This document shows positions 54,440 through 63,727 of a stretch of 64,000 nt of DNA, in pieces. This DNA comes from Blastobasis lacticolella. Its lineage: Eukaryota > Arthropoda > Insecta > Lepidoptera > Blastobasidae. Both the position numbers and the translations under genes were made by a program. The first letter of the stretch is position 1; each line of letters starts with the position of its first letter. The stretch spans positions 2,030,563 through 2,094,562 of the forward strand of contig LR990048.1 of assembly GCA_905147135.1 (NCBI GenBank). Reading direction: 5' to 3'. Below the pieces are notes generated by a model. It saw only the letters and a program-made list of their open reading frames with translations, did no database searches and had not been told where the DNA came from.

Positions 54440-54690
54440 ATCATCATCATCACAGCCCATAACAGTCCACTGCAGGACTTTGAGCCTCTCCCACAAAAGG
54501 GGAGGTTATTGGCATAATCTCCACGCTTGGCAGGCGGGTTGGAGATCGCAGTGTTGCAAACATAACAATGGAAAACGCTGCTGCCCATTTTCCAGTTTAC
54601 GGAGACTCTAGATCTTTTGTCTTTAAACATTAGTCGCCTTGTACGACACCCATGAGTGTAAGGGGTTGGTGCTATTCTACTCTACCGGTC
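54440..54690 (-). repeat. Repeat family G copy
   Basis: CATCATCACAGCCCATAACA, CTCCCACAAAAGGGGAGGTT, CTCCACGCTTGGCAGGCGGG and AAGGGGTTGGTGCTATTCTA. Confidence 0.75.
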
Positions 54691-54811
54691 ACCATACGGC
54701 AGCGCCAAGATGATTTACAATAACAATAATTTTAATCGACAGCATTTGAATATACCTATCCTAACATTATGAAGAGAAAAGATTATTTTGTTTGTTGGTT
54801 TGTTACATAGA

Positions 54812-54925
54812 TAGATAGATTAACTCTTTATTGCACACAAAATTACAGGAAAGAACATTTAACAGGTCTATTTAAAAATTGTGGGCAAAGGCGGCCTTAT
54901 CGCTGCAAGCGATCTCTTCCCTTGG
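54812..54925. repeat. Family I repeat
   Basis: AACTCTTTATTGCACACAAA, GGCAAAGGCGGCCTTATCGC, AGCGATCTCTTCCC. Confidence 0.55.
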
Positions 54926-54965
54926 TTTGTTGTTTGTAATGGATAAACTCAAAAACTACTTAAGT

Positions 54966-55131
54966 CGTCGTCGTCGTCCTAGCGCTTATCCCGGCCTCTG
55001 CCAGGGTCCGCTTTCCTACCTAATCTTCTCCACTTCGCCCGGTCTACGGCATCCTCGCGTCGTAAGCCGTTGGCTCTCGCATTCGACTCAGCGATGTCAA
55101 TTCATCGCTTCTTGGGCCGCCCACGGGGCCT
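54966..55131 (-). mobile_element. 5'-truncated LINE insertion with 10-bp target duplication
   Basis: Minus-strand translation gives a clean LINE ORF2 C-terminus: RGRPKKRWIDIAE, then LRREDAVDRAKWRRLGRKAD, ending at a stop before a (GAC)n tail. Direct repeats CTACTTAAGT lie at 54956-54965 and 55132-55141. The host sequence on both sides is the D2 repeat (compare 29135-29360), which becomes continuous when the insert is removed. The frame is intact over its length, so the insertion is relatively recent. Confidence 0.8.
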
Positions 55132-55298
55132 CTACTTAAGTAACTGATGTTAAAAACTTTACTATTATGGAGCTACCTTAATCCCGGGTGACATAGGCTA
55201 CTTTTTATCCCGTGAAAGTAATAGGGTCCCACTGGTACGTTGAATTTACAGTGATCCGAACTGCGCGCTGTTGAACGGCGCTGGGAACGACTACTCAC

Positions 55299-55487
55299 CA
55301 CTGCCTGCATCAATGATGAACCACTTCTTGGTGGTGACCGCTGCTATCCACACGAATGTGCTGAGCCCAACAAGGACTGTGCAGGCGAACAGTATTCTCC
55401 TCTCGAGCACCAGGGCCTGAAGGAGGGGCCGCCTCTCTCCTGGCACCGATGATGCCGTGGACATCTTGTCGGTCTCCATTTTTGGTC
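55299..55487 (-). CDS. Claudin-like protein, first coding exon (TM1)
   Basis: The exon begins after TTTTCCTTGTTGCAG (AG at 55489-55488), so a non-coding 5' exon lies further right. ATG at 55479-55477 has an A at -3 and a G at +4 (AAAATGG). It encodes METDKMSTASSVPGERRPLL, the first membrane segment RILFACTVLVGLSTFVWIAA (residues about 29-48), then VTTKKWFIIDAGSG with Trp53, the first W of the W-GLW-C-C signature. Donor GTGAGT at 55298-55293, phase 1. No cleavable signal peptide, as expected for the family. Likely a plasma-membrane or septate-junction type four-pass protein; subfamily not identified. Confidence 0.87.
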
Positions 55488-55736
55488 CTGCAACAAGGAA
55501 AATTATCAGCATCATTTTTTACGTCTATAACCTATCCGACAGTGATACACTCAAATATTTCCAAATTACTGAAGCTATGATTCATCTCGATTAAACTGGC
55601 TTTAAAATACAGAAAACCACGTATAAATCGGTCCTTCCGTTTGGCAGCTACGATGCCAGAGACAGACACACACCGCCACAGATACACACATACATAGGTC
55701 AAACTTATAATATACCCACTGGGGTTCGCCGCCTTG

Positions 55737-55999
55737 TATTAATTACTTTTTTCTAAATTACGTAGTTGAACAAGAGCCGATGCTATTACGATGAGAGAAA
55801 ACGTCGTGATGCAACCTGCACATTCCAACTGAATGTGTAACCATGACCAGGTTCCCTTGTTAACGTGGTCACCGAGGTCAAATGGCAGTCGGTTCCCTGT
55901 AATTACCTGATCTGCTAAAGCCTGGGTCGTGGTCAAATTGGACCGCGGACCGTCGCGCGCGAAAACACAACCGGGCCATTAACGCCAGCCAAGACGACT
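55737..55999 (+). repeat. SINE-A copy, head missing
   Basis: TTTTTTCTAAATTACGTAGT, CCGATGCTATTACGATGAGA, GAATGTGTAACCATGACCAG, AAAACACAACCGGGCCATTA. It lies just upstream of the first coding exon of the claudin-like gene. Confidence 0.72.
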
Positions 56000-56027
56000 C
56001 ATAATGTTTTTATTTAGTTTTATTATA

Positions 56028-56225
56028 CCACTAAAGTGGCACACAAGCTTGCGGCTTGCCTGATAGTAAGCAGTTACCGCAGACTATGGATGTTTGTAAT
56101 ACCTAGGGTATTAATCAGGTACCACCGAATCCGCAAAAACATTTTGATCAGTTTCTTGAAATACTCCGAAAGCTTTCCACAACGTTAGTGTGCGTGAGAG
56201 AAAGTTCCTTTGGACCCGCACAGCT
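56028..56225 (-). repeat. LINE 3' end, family C
   Basis: Antisense of 39335-39590: CACTAAAGTGGCACACAAGC, TTGCCTGATAGTAAGCAGTT, ACCGCAGACTATGGATG, CACAACGTTAGTGTGCGTG, AGAAAGTTCCTTTGGA. Confidence 0.68.
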
Positions 56226-56229
56226 CGCT

Positions 56230-57165
56230 CACCAGCATCAGTCGTTTGTCTTTGCTTATATTGGTATCTAAAGGAAGTCGCCATATTTTTGTTTCAATAT
56301 TATCGATGCAAAGTTCAGAAAAAAGAAATTGCAATATTTTTGCCTTATTACATGCAATAATCGCATACTATGTATGTGATTGCAAAAGTCATGCCGTCAT
56401 TATCGATTTGGTTCTAATTCCTCATTAAACCACTATTGTTGCTTAAAATTAAAATCAAATTGGCAACAAAAACAAATTATGTGTTGCCAAAACTAAGGGC
56501 AATCAAAAGATATTATCATCAAAACCTAGATGGCGTCCCACAACACCACAGTTTTAGATATTACGTAATAATTACCTAACATTCCTAAATTCACATTCAT
56601 TGTACCAGATGTCACAAAAGAATTGCGTATAATAAATACTCATCCCTATATTTAGTGTCAGTGACATTGTTCAGTGCGAAAATATCTTCATGATCTTATT
56701 TTTCCACTTCATCTTGTCGTTACAAATCCCGTCTTTTACTTCGTAAAAATTTTTCAATGTCATGGCCACCCGTAGAATACTAGAAAATCAGATAAGTAAC
56801 GATTGCAACTCTGCAGTCGGTGATCTTGAAAATGTAATATTCAACTGTGAATGACTCATTCTTGCCAGTGAAATACGTGAGGCACCCTCAAGCCGCTAAA
56901 GTGATATTTTAGAAAACCCAAAGTGCTTCGTACTGATACACAAATACATTAAAAATACTGTTGCCTCAATATAATAATGAGTGAAGTATCCGTGTATAAA
57001 ATGACATAATCATTCTATTAAGAAATATAAACTTGGTGTAAAGGCCTTATTACCAAGCCAGAAACCTTAAAAAAGAAGAAAAGTAAAATCTGTTTCTAAA
57101 TAAAATTCACTAGGAGACTCCCTTTTATCTTTATGGCAGCTCGAAAGCGGATGATGGTCATGATG
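56230..57165. other. No gene seen
   Basis: Unique-looking AT-rich DNA upstream of the claudin-like coding region, possibly intronic if its 5' UTR exon lies further right. No repeat was recognised. Confidence 0.4.
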
Positions 57166-57179
57166 CACCTGCTCCGTCT

Positions 57180-57280
57180 ATCTGGGTAGACCACGTACAT
57201 TTTTTCTTGCCCGTAGACCACCCCTGTCTGCCTAGGTGGACCACGGGCTCATTTTCTTGCCCGTGGTCCACCCCTAAAAA
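57180..57280. repeat. Two tandem hairpin-forming 50-bp units
   Basis: Units of about 50 bp share AGACCACG or GGACCACG followed by a T-rich spacer and TTTCTTGCCCGT...CCACCCCT. The second unit forms a perfect 14-bp stem (57235-57248 with 57259-57272) around a 10-nt loop. Confidence 0.7.
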
Positions 57281-57549
57281 TGCAATTGTTTGCAGGAATA
57301 GTCAACAAGTATATATCAGTATGTCCATGTAACTAGCAAATAACTCGTAGACCCACCAGTCGAACATCGTGGTGTTACCACGACCAGGAGTGAAATTGTA
57401 GTACTTTTTTATTTTAACAATACAAAATTTTATAGTGGAAAAGAGAATCCACGCCGCCTTAAATATTGATGCGTAGTTGTTAAATTGAATGAGCTATTAA
57501 ATTGAAATGAAGATCGGGCTCAATTTTCATTTGAATTTTTAATTTATCC

Positions 57550-57600
57550 ATATACTTCATCATAATATGATGAAGTATATCATAATATGATGAAGTATAT
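57550..57600. repeat. Palindrome plus 20-bp tandem duplication
   Basis: 14-bp perfect arms (57550-57563 and 57567-57580, 3-nt spacer). The last 20 bp, CATAATATGATGAAGTATAT, are then repeated exactly at 57581-57600. Confidence 0.8.
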
Positions 57601-57745
57601 ATATCAGCCGGAAAACGCCTACTTCTGGGCATAGGCCTCTGTCTTGTACCTTCCGCATCTAGCTGGTATCTGCGATTATTTCCAGGTCGTCGGTCTACCA
57701 AGTAGGAAGGCCTCTACATATAGACCCACGCTGCGTCTCCATATC
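57600..57745 (-). repeat. RTE-like LINE 3' end
   Basis: TCAGCCGGAAAACGCCTACT, TTCCGCATCTAGCTGGTATC and CCAGGTCGTCGGTCTACCAA, antisense of 26965-27130. Confidence 0.68.
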
Positions 57746-57884
57746 CTTACATATCCAGTATAAAATAAAGTCGATTTCTATCTATTGCTATCTTTCCGCT
57801 AACTCCTAAACCGCGCAACAAATTTTTATGCGGTTTGCATCTTCTGTTAGAGAACTTTTTCCGGAAAGTTTATGTACATAATTT

Positions 57885-58105
57885 TTTTTTATGTTATACG
57901 TCAGGCAAACAGGCAATCGGGCCACCTGATGGAAAGTGGTCACCGCCGCCTATGGACATCAGCAACATCAGGGGAGTCACCAATGCGTTGCCCGCGTCTG
58001 AAGGGACCTCTAATATACCTCTTGAACGATCCCATGTCATAGTCCAAAGGAAACACTGTGGCTGGGCGCTCATTCCACATCCGGATCGTACGATTATATA
58101 ATACA
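57885..58105 (-). repeat. Family B fragment, well preserved
   Basis: TTATACGTCAGGCAAACAGG, CGGGCCACCTGATGGAAAGT, GGTCACCGCCGCCTATGGAC, CGATCCCATGTCATAGTCCA. The antisense strand keeps a 70-codon open frame whose text recurs in other copies. Confidence 0.72.
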
Positions 58106-58109
58106 TGTT

Positions 58110-59110
58110 ATAATAGAGAAACCCCGAGAAAGTGTAGGCCTAGGCATTCCTAAAGAGATTGGACAGTAAGCTACTTCCATGGCACCACAATTTTTTGTCC
58201 ACTCCGGATGCGTGGAAAGTTTCAAAACGTCCGTCGCGACTCGCCGGCAGCGGAAACTCTGCAGACAATTATACGCGATTACAGATTTACTGTGGACATT
58301 AAACCAACGACTCCATGTTATTAGCATGAGCTCGTAAACGTCTGTGACGTCACACCGCATTTGCAAATAGGGCAACGGCTGGCGTACTAAATCTTTGCAC
58401 TGCAACTCGACCAAGATGATGACGTAGGCGTGACAAAGTAATAGCTCGCTCCTGTTTACAATAAACAATAAGTGTGCTTCGTGAAACCGTTGCTTTTTGC
58501 GTGATCAACGGAACATTGTATGTTTAATCAGACGAGACTGATGAGGGATACAATATTATAATATCATTTGAATGATATAATTGTAGGCTGAATACCTAGA
58601 TGTCTTCAACAAATTCAAAATTTAGATTTTCCTTTTCATATATCTGTGTAATTATTTTTCAGCTAAAACAGAATATTTTTTGTAATTGTTGTAATTTGTG
58701 TTTGTGAATGTTTTTTCTTGTTTGGAGCAAATAAATAGATAAATGTGAAAGTAATAAAGTTAATTTCCCGCCGCTTGATATCCTCGACGCGTAAATACAA
58801 CAGAACTGACTCGCAGCTTACTTCCAGCAAAGTTTTAAAATTTATGGGTACGATATTTTAAAATAAAAATATGAGTATAAATAAAGTTGTGTATGTAACT
58901 GCATATAATTAGGTATTAAAACACTCGGCTACGCCTCGTACGATAAACAGACACTTATGTTTTACTACCCCTTTTTATATGACAGTCCATAGAAATGGCC
59001 GAAATCCGTCTTACATTTTTGCGACATAAATTGTATTGTGTTTTAGGTCTCTCGCGATTAACACGCCATAAAACATTAGGTACTGAATATGTTTAATAAG
59101 AACGCAAGTA
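58110..59110. other. Non-coding stretch with a GC-richer patch
   Basis: 58190-58500 is richer in G+C than its surroundings and contains a perfect CRE palindrome and an ATTTGCAAAT palindrome. It might be part of the upstream regulatory region of the claudin-like gene, but this is speculation. 58530-59110 is AT-rich and featureless. Confidence 0.35.
58345..58368. promoter_or_regulatory. CRE and octamer-like palindromes
   Basis: TGACGTCA at 58345-58352 and ATTTGCAAAT at 58359-58368, only six bases apart. They are sequence matches only. Confidence 0.25.
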
Positions 59111-59117
59111 GGTACTG

Positions 59118-59318
59118 GCCGAGTGGTGTCCGGCAGAGTAGAATAGCACCAACCCCTTACACTCGTGGGTGTCGTACAAGGCGACTAACGTTTTTGAGGC
59201 AAAAGATCTTAGAGTCTCCGTAGGCTGGAAAATAGGCAGCAGCGTTTTCCATTGTTATATTTACAACACTGCGATCTCCAACCCGCCAGCCAAGCGTGGA
59301 GATTATGGCAATAACCTT
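59118..59318 (+). repeat. Repeat family G, 3'-truncated copy
   Basis: CCGAGTGGTGTCCGGCAGAG, GGGTGTCGTACAAGGCGACT, GCGATCTCCAACCCGCCAGC, ending at ATTATGGCAATAACCT without the final third. Confidence 0.72.
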
Positions 59319-59319
59319 C

Positions 59320-60285
59320 TGAAATATCTTCAATGTACAGACAAGATTTTTTACAGCTTTTTATCTATATAATGTAATATCGGATTTCCGACGTCTTTTA
59401 GTCTTTTATTATTATTTAGTTATTTTATTTTGTTGCTAAACACACAATAACAGGTACACGCTAAGCTTTAGTCCATGTTCGGTTTCAATGATTTTTTATC
59501 TGTACATATGTAATGTTTACTGTTAATATAAATAAAAGATTTGGAGAAAATAAGATTATTTTATATTCAGAATTAATAATCTTTCTTGTTTACCTAATCC
59601 ATGCCTAATCCTCTATCTCTGACAGCTGTCATGGTTGTATTGGTACTTTTTTATCTCACTCAACCATAGATATCCACAACATGTCCCCCTTTAGTTATAC
59701 AAATTTAAAAAATAATTACTAGTAGATATAACACCAATAAGCTAAAAACTAAACAACTCTTCTTCACATACTTACAATTTCTTTGATTAGCATTCTAATA
59801 ATGTAAGCTGGATGCTGTACTCCAACTACAACAACACTATCTGTTATTTCATTATTTTCTCACAAACACACATTCATCATTCATCCGTGCACAAAAAACC
59901 GCGAATTCCTCCAACCACCTAAATCTAGCAGCGAAATTGTAAATAGCCAAGAACATTGGGAAAATACAACGGCTGATGGCTAAATATAAAAAAAAGTCTG
60001 TTAAACGTTGTTTCTCGCTACTGAGTTTACTTTACTGAATATTTTATTATTAGACACGCAATACATATTGGTTGGTGTTTTACTATCCACACAACGGATT
60101 CCGCGAAAACGTTAAGAAAACAAACTGGTCGCTGGTTTGGTCTTCGATATATGCGCAGAGGCATAGTGTAGGTATCTTTTTTGTGCGTGAGGTGTAGTTT
60201 AGGTGTCTGTTGTTTTCATGTCGCTTTCGTTTATGACTATTATACAATTTGACAACTTGTCGAGCGTATGTGAATAAAAAATGAA
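59320..60285. other. No gene seen
   Basis: AT-rich sequence with no recognised repeat or exon. Confidence 0.4.
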
Positions 60286-60287
60286 AT

Positions 60288-60388
60288 TCATCTTGGTGTT
60301 AATGTGACGGTTGTGCTCCCGCGCGCGAAGGCCCGAATTCCGCCTTGACCGTGATCCAGGGTTTGGTATATTGGATAATTACAGCGGT
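60288..60388 (-). repeat. SINE-A 3' fragment
   Basis: CATCTTGGTGTTAATGTGAC, GGTTGTGCTCCCGCGCGCG and CCGCCTTGACCGTGATCCAG. Confidence 0.68.
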
Positions 60389-60488
60389 CTGCACAGGATT
60401 CTGCCTTTATTTCTTATTTGGTCTGAGGTGCAGACATGGTTTTTGTACTGGGTAGGTACATATTTTGTTGTTTTAAGATATCAATAAA

Positions 60489-60831
60489 ATAATCATCTTG
60501 GCGTTAATGCCCCGGTGGTTGTCTCGTGCATGAGGACCCCGGGGTCAGCCTTGACCATGATCCAGAAATTGGCAGATCAGGCATTACATTGACAGTAACA
60601 TTCCTGTTAACAGGGGATCCTGACCAGATTGGATTATTATTACACATACAGTCGCCTAAATGTGTAGGTTTCATCACGATGCTTTCCCTCACCGTAAGAG
60701 CATCTGTAAGTATTCAACTAGTGTACAGAACTCAGAAAAGAGTCAATGATACATGGCGCCAGTGGAATTTGAACCGGGTACCTCTCGCTTACGAGTCGGA
60801 TACCGTCCTCACTTGGCCACTCACGCTCCTC
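60489..60831 (-). repeat. SINE-A copy
   Basis: ATCATCTTGGCGTTAATGCC, CAGCCTTGACCATGATCCAG, CCTCACCGTAAGAGCATCTG, GAACCGGGTACCTCTCGCTT and GGCCACTCACGCTCC. Confidence 0.83.
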
Positions 60832-60834
60832 ACG

Positions 60835-61390
60835 AGTACTACAGTTGTTCTACACTAAATAATTCACGTTTATATTCACGTTTTCCACTTAGGGGTCGTC
60901 AGTACTACCTTTCCTGGATTAACCCCTCTCAATCCCACTAGAGACGCTCCCTGGTTTAACCCCTCCCCCTTCTCCTAAGAAGAAAACTAAAATGGAGTCC
61001 AATTGTTTGAATGTTTAGGTAAAACGGCTCAAGAGAAGACGACAGGCGTCAAAGCTTTGGCGACGTCGGGCCGATGTTTACAGAGGGCTTAGAACTTGAG
61101 GGTTAAGACACAGTTCCGAAATCTTCAGTAGAGCATCTTCATACGAACGGCTAAAACGTGCCTTTCATATATGTACGCTCCTTGAATTATCGGCGTAGTA
61201 GCTGTATCAGGTGAAATGGCGGTCACATGCTCGCCTTGCATTGTAGGTATTGGAAAAATTTTGCGCTTTTGTTGCGAAGTTATGGGTTCAGACTTTTTTT
61301 TTAATTTAATCACTTTCTTTTATTATTTTATTTATCTGTGTATTAGTAGTATATTAAAACTTCTTGTGTTTTCATCAGTCTTCAAGCCAT
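60835..61390. other. No gene seen
   Basis: Moderate G+C at 60880-61110, AT-rich after 61280. A family H scrap is at 61208-61240 (AGGTGAAATGGCGGTCACAT). No supported exon. Confidence 0.38.
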
Positions 61391-61394
61391 CTCT

Positions 61395-61740
61395 TCACTA
61401 AGGACTCCGTCGCTCAGTGGCTCTGGCACAAGTGTGTCCGCGACAAAGGGCGCGCCGCGAGAGAGCGTTTGTCTCTTTCTCTCAAGACGAAAGAGATAGC
61501 AATACCTATGTCGCGCTTTTTCTCGCTTATCGCGCGCGAGAGCTACTTGTGCTAGGCTTACAGATCAGAGGGCATACCATGAACTCTTATAGCAGGACCT
61601 AAACAGAATTGCTTTCGGTTTGAACGAGACAAGCTTATGTGACACGTATAGCGCTGTCTCGTTCTATGCAGGGCCTTTCTGTTTAGGTCCTGCTATAAGA
61701 GTTCATGGTAAGGCCCCAGAACACATAACAGGAGTCTTGA
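61395..61740. repeat. GC-rich foldback region with perfect 34-bp inverted repeat
   Basis: The inverted repeat arms are 61575-61608 and 61677-61710, exact over 34 bp (core GAACTCTTATAGCAGGACC). Inside the loop a second exact 10-bp stem pairs (GAACGAGACA with TGTCTCGTTC). The sequence 61395-61570 just upstream is GC-rich and also self-complementary in pieces (TCTCTTTC with GAAAGAGA). The start CTCCGTCGCTCAGTGGCTCT is loosely tRNA-A-box-like. No coding feature is recognised; possible MITE or snapback SINE. Confidence 0.7.
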
Positions 61741-61851
61741 TCCAAAGCTATACACGGTGTCCAATATGGGGCCCATTATGTAAGATACTTCTTTATCTCT
61801 TCGGTATAATATAATCTTTTGCTTTTCTTTTCGTTCAGCTAACCCATTATA

Positions 61852-61970
61852 ATCTAGACGCCTTCAATACGCCTAGAGTGAATAGACTGTTCCTAGACAG
61901 GTATGCTCCATCTTTGGCCGCATCAATTTACCACCAGATGAGATGGCGGCCAAATGCCTGGCTAGTCCAA
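61852..61970 (-). repeat. Short repeat, family H
   Basis: AGACGCCTTCAATACGCCTA, GAGTGAATAGACTGTTCCTA, ACCACCAGATGAGATGGCGG. Confidence 0.5.
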
Positions 61971-62152
61971 ACTAAAACACTCGAATAAAATAAAAAATTC
62001 ACCATTATGTTATTTCAAGAATTCACTGTGGTTTTACACTGTGGTATTCTATACTGTGGTTTAGAGGGTAAATGACAGGAATCGATACCGATGACTATAC
62101 TTCGGATAGCCACGGGATTAAACACGTAGAGCTACCTACCTGGTACACTACT

Positions 62153-62470
62153 CACGCGCACGAGGGCCCGGGGTCCGCCTTGTCTTTAATCCAGGATTCG
62201 GCAGAAGTATCAGGTAATTACAGTAACGGGACTGCCATCTGAGCTCCATTACCCTACCACGGTAACAGATTGGATAATGGTTACACATTTTGTCGCCTAA
62301 ATGTGCAGGTTTCATCGCAATGTTTTTCGTCACCGTAAGAGCGTCGGTTAATATTCAACTAATGCACATAACTCAGAAAAGAGTCATTGGTACATGGCGG
62401 CAGTGGGTTTCGAACCCGGTACTTCTCGCTTACGAGTCGAATACTTTAACCACTAGGCCACCGACACACC
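62153..62470 (-). repeat. SINE-A copy
   Basis: CGCGCACGAGGGCCCGGGGT, GTCACCGTAAGAGCGTCGG, TTTCGAACCCGGTACTTCTC and GGCCACCGACAC. Confidence 0.8.
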
Positions 62471-62474
62471 TATA

Positions 62475-63190
62475 ACCTACTTTATATTATAAAGGTTAGT
62501 ATTATCACTACAATCATACAAAGTTTCGTGCTTGTATGTATTGCCGTTATTTAGAAAGTCAATTTTTACAAAAACCTCTAAAATGTGCCGAAACAAACAT
62601 GTTTCTTGTATAGGTACCCCTCCTTAAATTTTGCGTATTTTAATTTTTCGTTGTTATAACGGTCCTATGTTATAATTAATTAATTATTTCAACCATTATT
62701 GCCCGATCTGATAAATCCTGAATCATGGTCAAGTGCGGACCCCAGGCCCTCGTGCGCGAGAGCACAACTGGGATATTGATGCCTTTCTCTCTATCTCTTG
62801 GTTAACAGGTAGATTATGCTATTTTAATTTTAAGTCCGCCATTTTAATATACCCAAATTTCACTTTTACAGGTAGGTACGCTGCGAAGTGGAATAGGAAG
62901 CATAACCTCCTAAAGCGAATTGATATCTAGTATCACAGCGGTATCAGTATCAGATAGATATGGATATGGTTGTCAGTACTTGTTTCACTAATACTGCAAG
63001 TGATTGTAGTTACTTTTAGATATAATGCCAGTATTATGAAAGCTTTTACATTGGGGCCGATTTCAATTTGCTCGCTTTGATAAAAATGTAGATAATCTGA
63101 GGGCTACTAACAAATAGTGATTTATTGCTTCAAATTCCATGGCTACTCTGCAACTAATATTTTGGCTAATTATCTTGTATTTATTTATCC
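62475..63190. other. No gene seen
   Basis: Contains a SINE-A tail fragment at 62700-62783 (GATCTGATAAATCCTGAATC, GCGAGAGCACAACTGGGATA, plus orientation). Otherwise AT-rich and unrecognised. Confidence 0.45.
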
Positions 63191-63198
63191 TCTTATTT

Positions 63199-63548
63199 TT
63201 TTAAGAGAGGTGGGGCATAGCGGGGTATCTCGTTCGAATTGGAGCCGCCCGACTGGGGAAGTACCTCCACCTTACAGAATATCGCAGCTAAATAATACTC
63301 TTTTAAATAGTATTGTGTTTCTGCCGGTGAGTAAGGTTTCCAGTGCTCCATGGGGTGGGGATTTGGGAAACCGTGGCTTTGGCAGTGGAGTGGCATTTGC
63401 TTTTTGCTGCCAGAGCAACGTGTTATAGAGGTGGGCAACGCATTAGCGATACTCTTGGTGTTGCTAATGTCTATAGGCAGTGGTGACCACTTTCCATCAG
63501 GTGGCCCGCTTGCCTGTTTGCCTACCGTATGACATTAAAAAAAAAAAA
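63199..63548 (+). repeat. PolyA-tailed retroposon, family B, near-identical to 1807-2155
   Basis: The whole 350-bp unit from TTTTAAGAGAGG to the A tail matches 1807-2155 with about four mismatches by eye. Same orientation. A SINE-A tail fragment (63552-63620) starts right after its A tail. Confidence 0.8.
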
Positions 63549-63551
63549 CCT

Positions 63552-63620
63552 CATTTCAGCCGGAAGGTGGACCCTGGGCCCTCGCGTGCCAGAACACAAC
63601 GCTAAGACGATGATGATGAT
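63552..63620 (+). repeat. SINE-A tail fragment
   Basis: GGTGGACCCTGGGCCCTCGC, GTGCCAGAACACAACGCTAA, then GATGATGATG. Confidence 0.6.
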
Positions 63621-63725
63621 TTCAGACAGAAGACGTCCACTACCGGGCATATTTTGGAGCTCTCCCAGCCAGAGATCTCCACAAACACCGATCCTGTGCT
63701 GTCCGCACCCAGTTTCCATCCAGTC
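63618..63725 (-). repeat. RTE-like LINE 3' end
   Basis: CAGACAGAAGACGTCCACTA, AGATCTCCACAAACACCG and CGCACCCAGTTTCCATCCAG, antisense of the 26965-27130 type. Confidence 0.6.
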
Positions 63726-63727
63726 TT

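Larger units (their letters stand above)
50047..55298 (-). other. First coding intron of the claudin-like gene
   Basis: 5.25-kb intron with phase-1 junctions. It contains SINE-A copies (51023-51381, 52497-52830, 54211-54437), LINE ends (52843-52905, 53555-53745, 54966-55131), a family G copy (54440-54690) and family D and family I scraps. 50050-51020 and 51385-52490 hold nothing recognisable except a family D piece near 50850-51000. Confidence 0.65.

Noticed and set aside
57894..58106. A 70-codon minus-strand open frame recurring in several places
   Set aside because: It recurs because it is part of the family B repeat; it may be a LINE relic but is not a host gene.
58094..58468. A 124-codon minus-strand open frame
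   Set aside because: Its composition is not protein-like, it has no recognisable domain, and it runs into a family B repeat; treated as chance.
62035..62070. Three copies of an ACTGTGGT-type motif
   Set aside because: Too short and imperfect to call anything but a minor local duplication.
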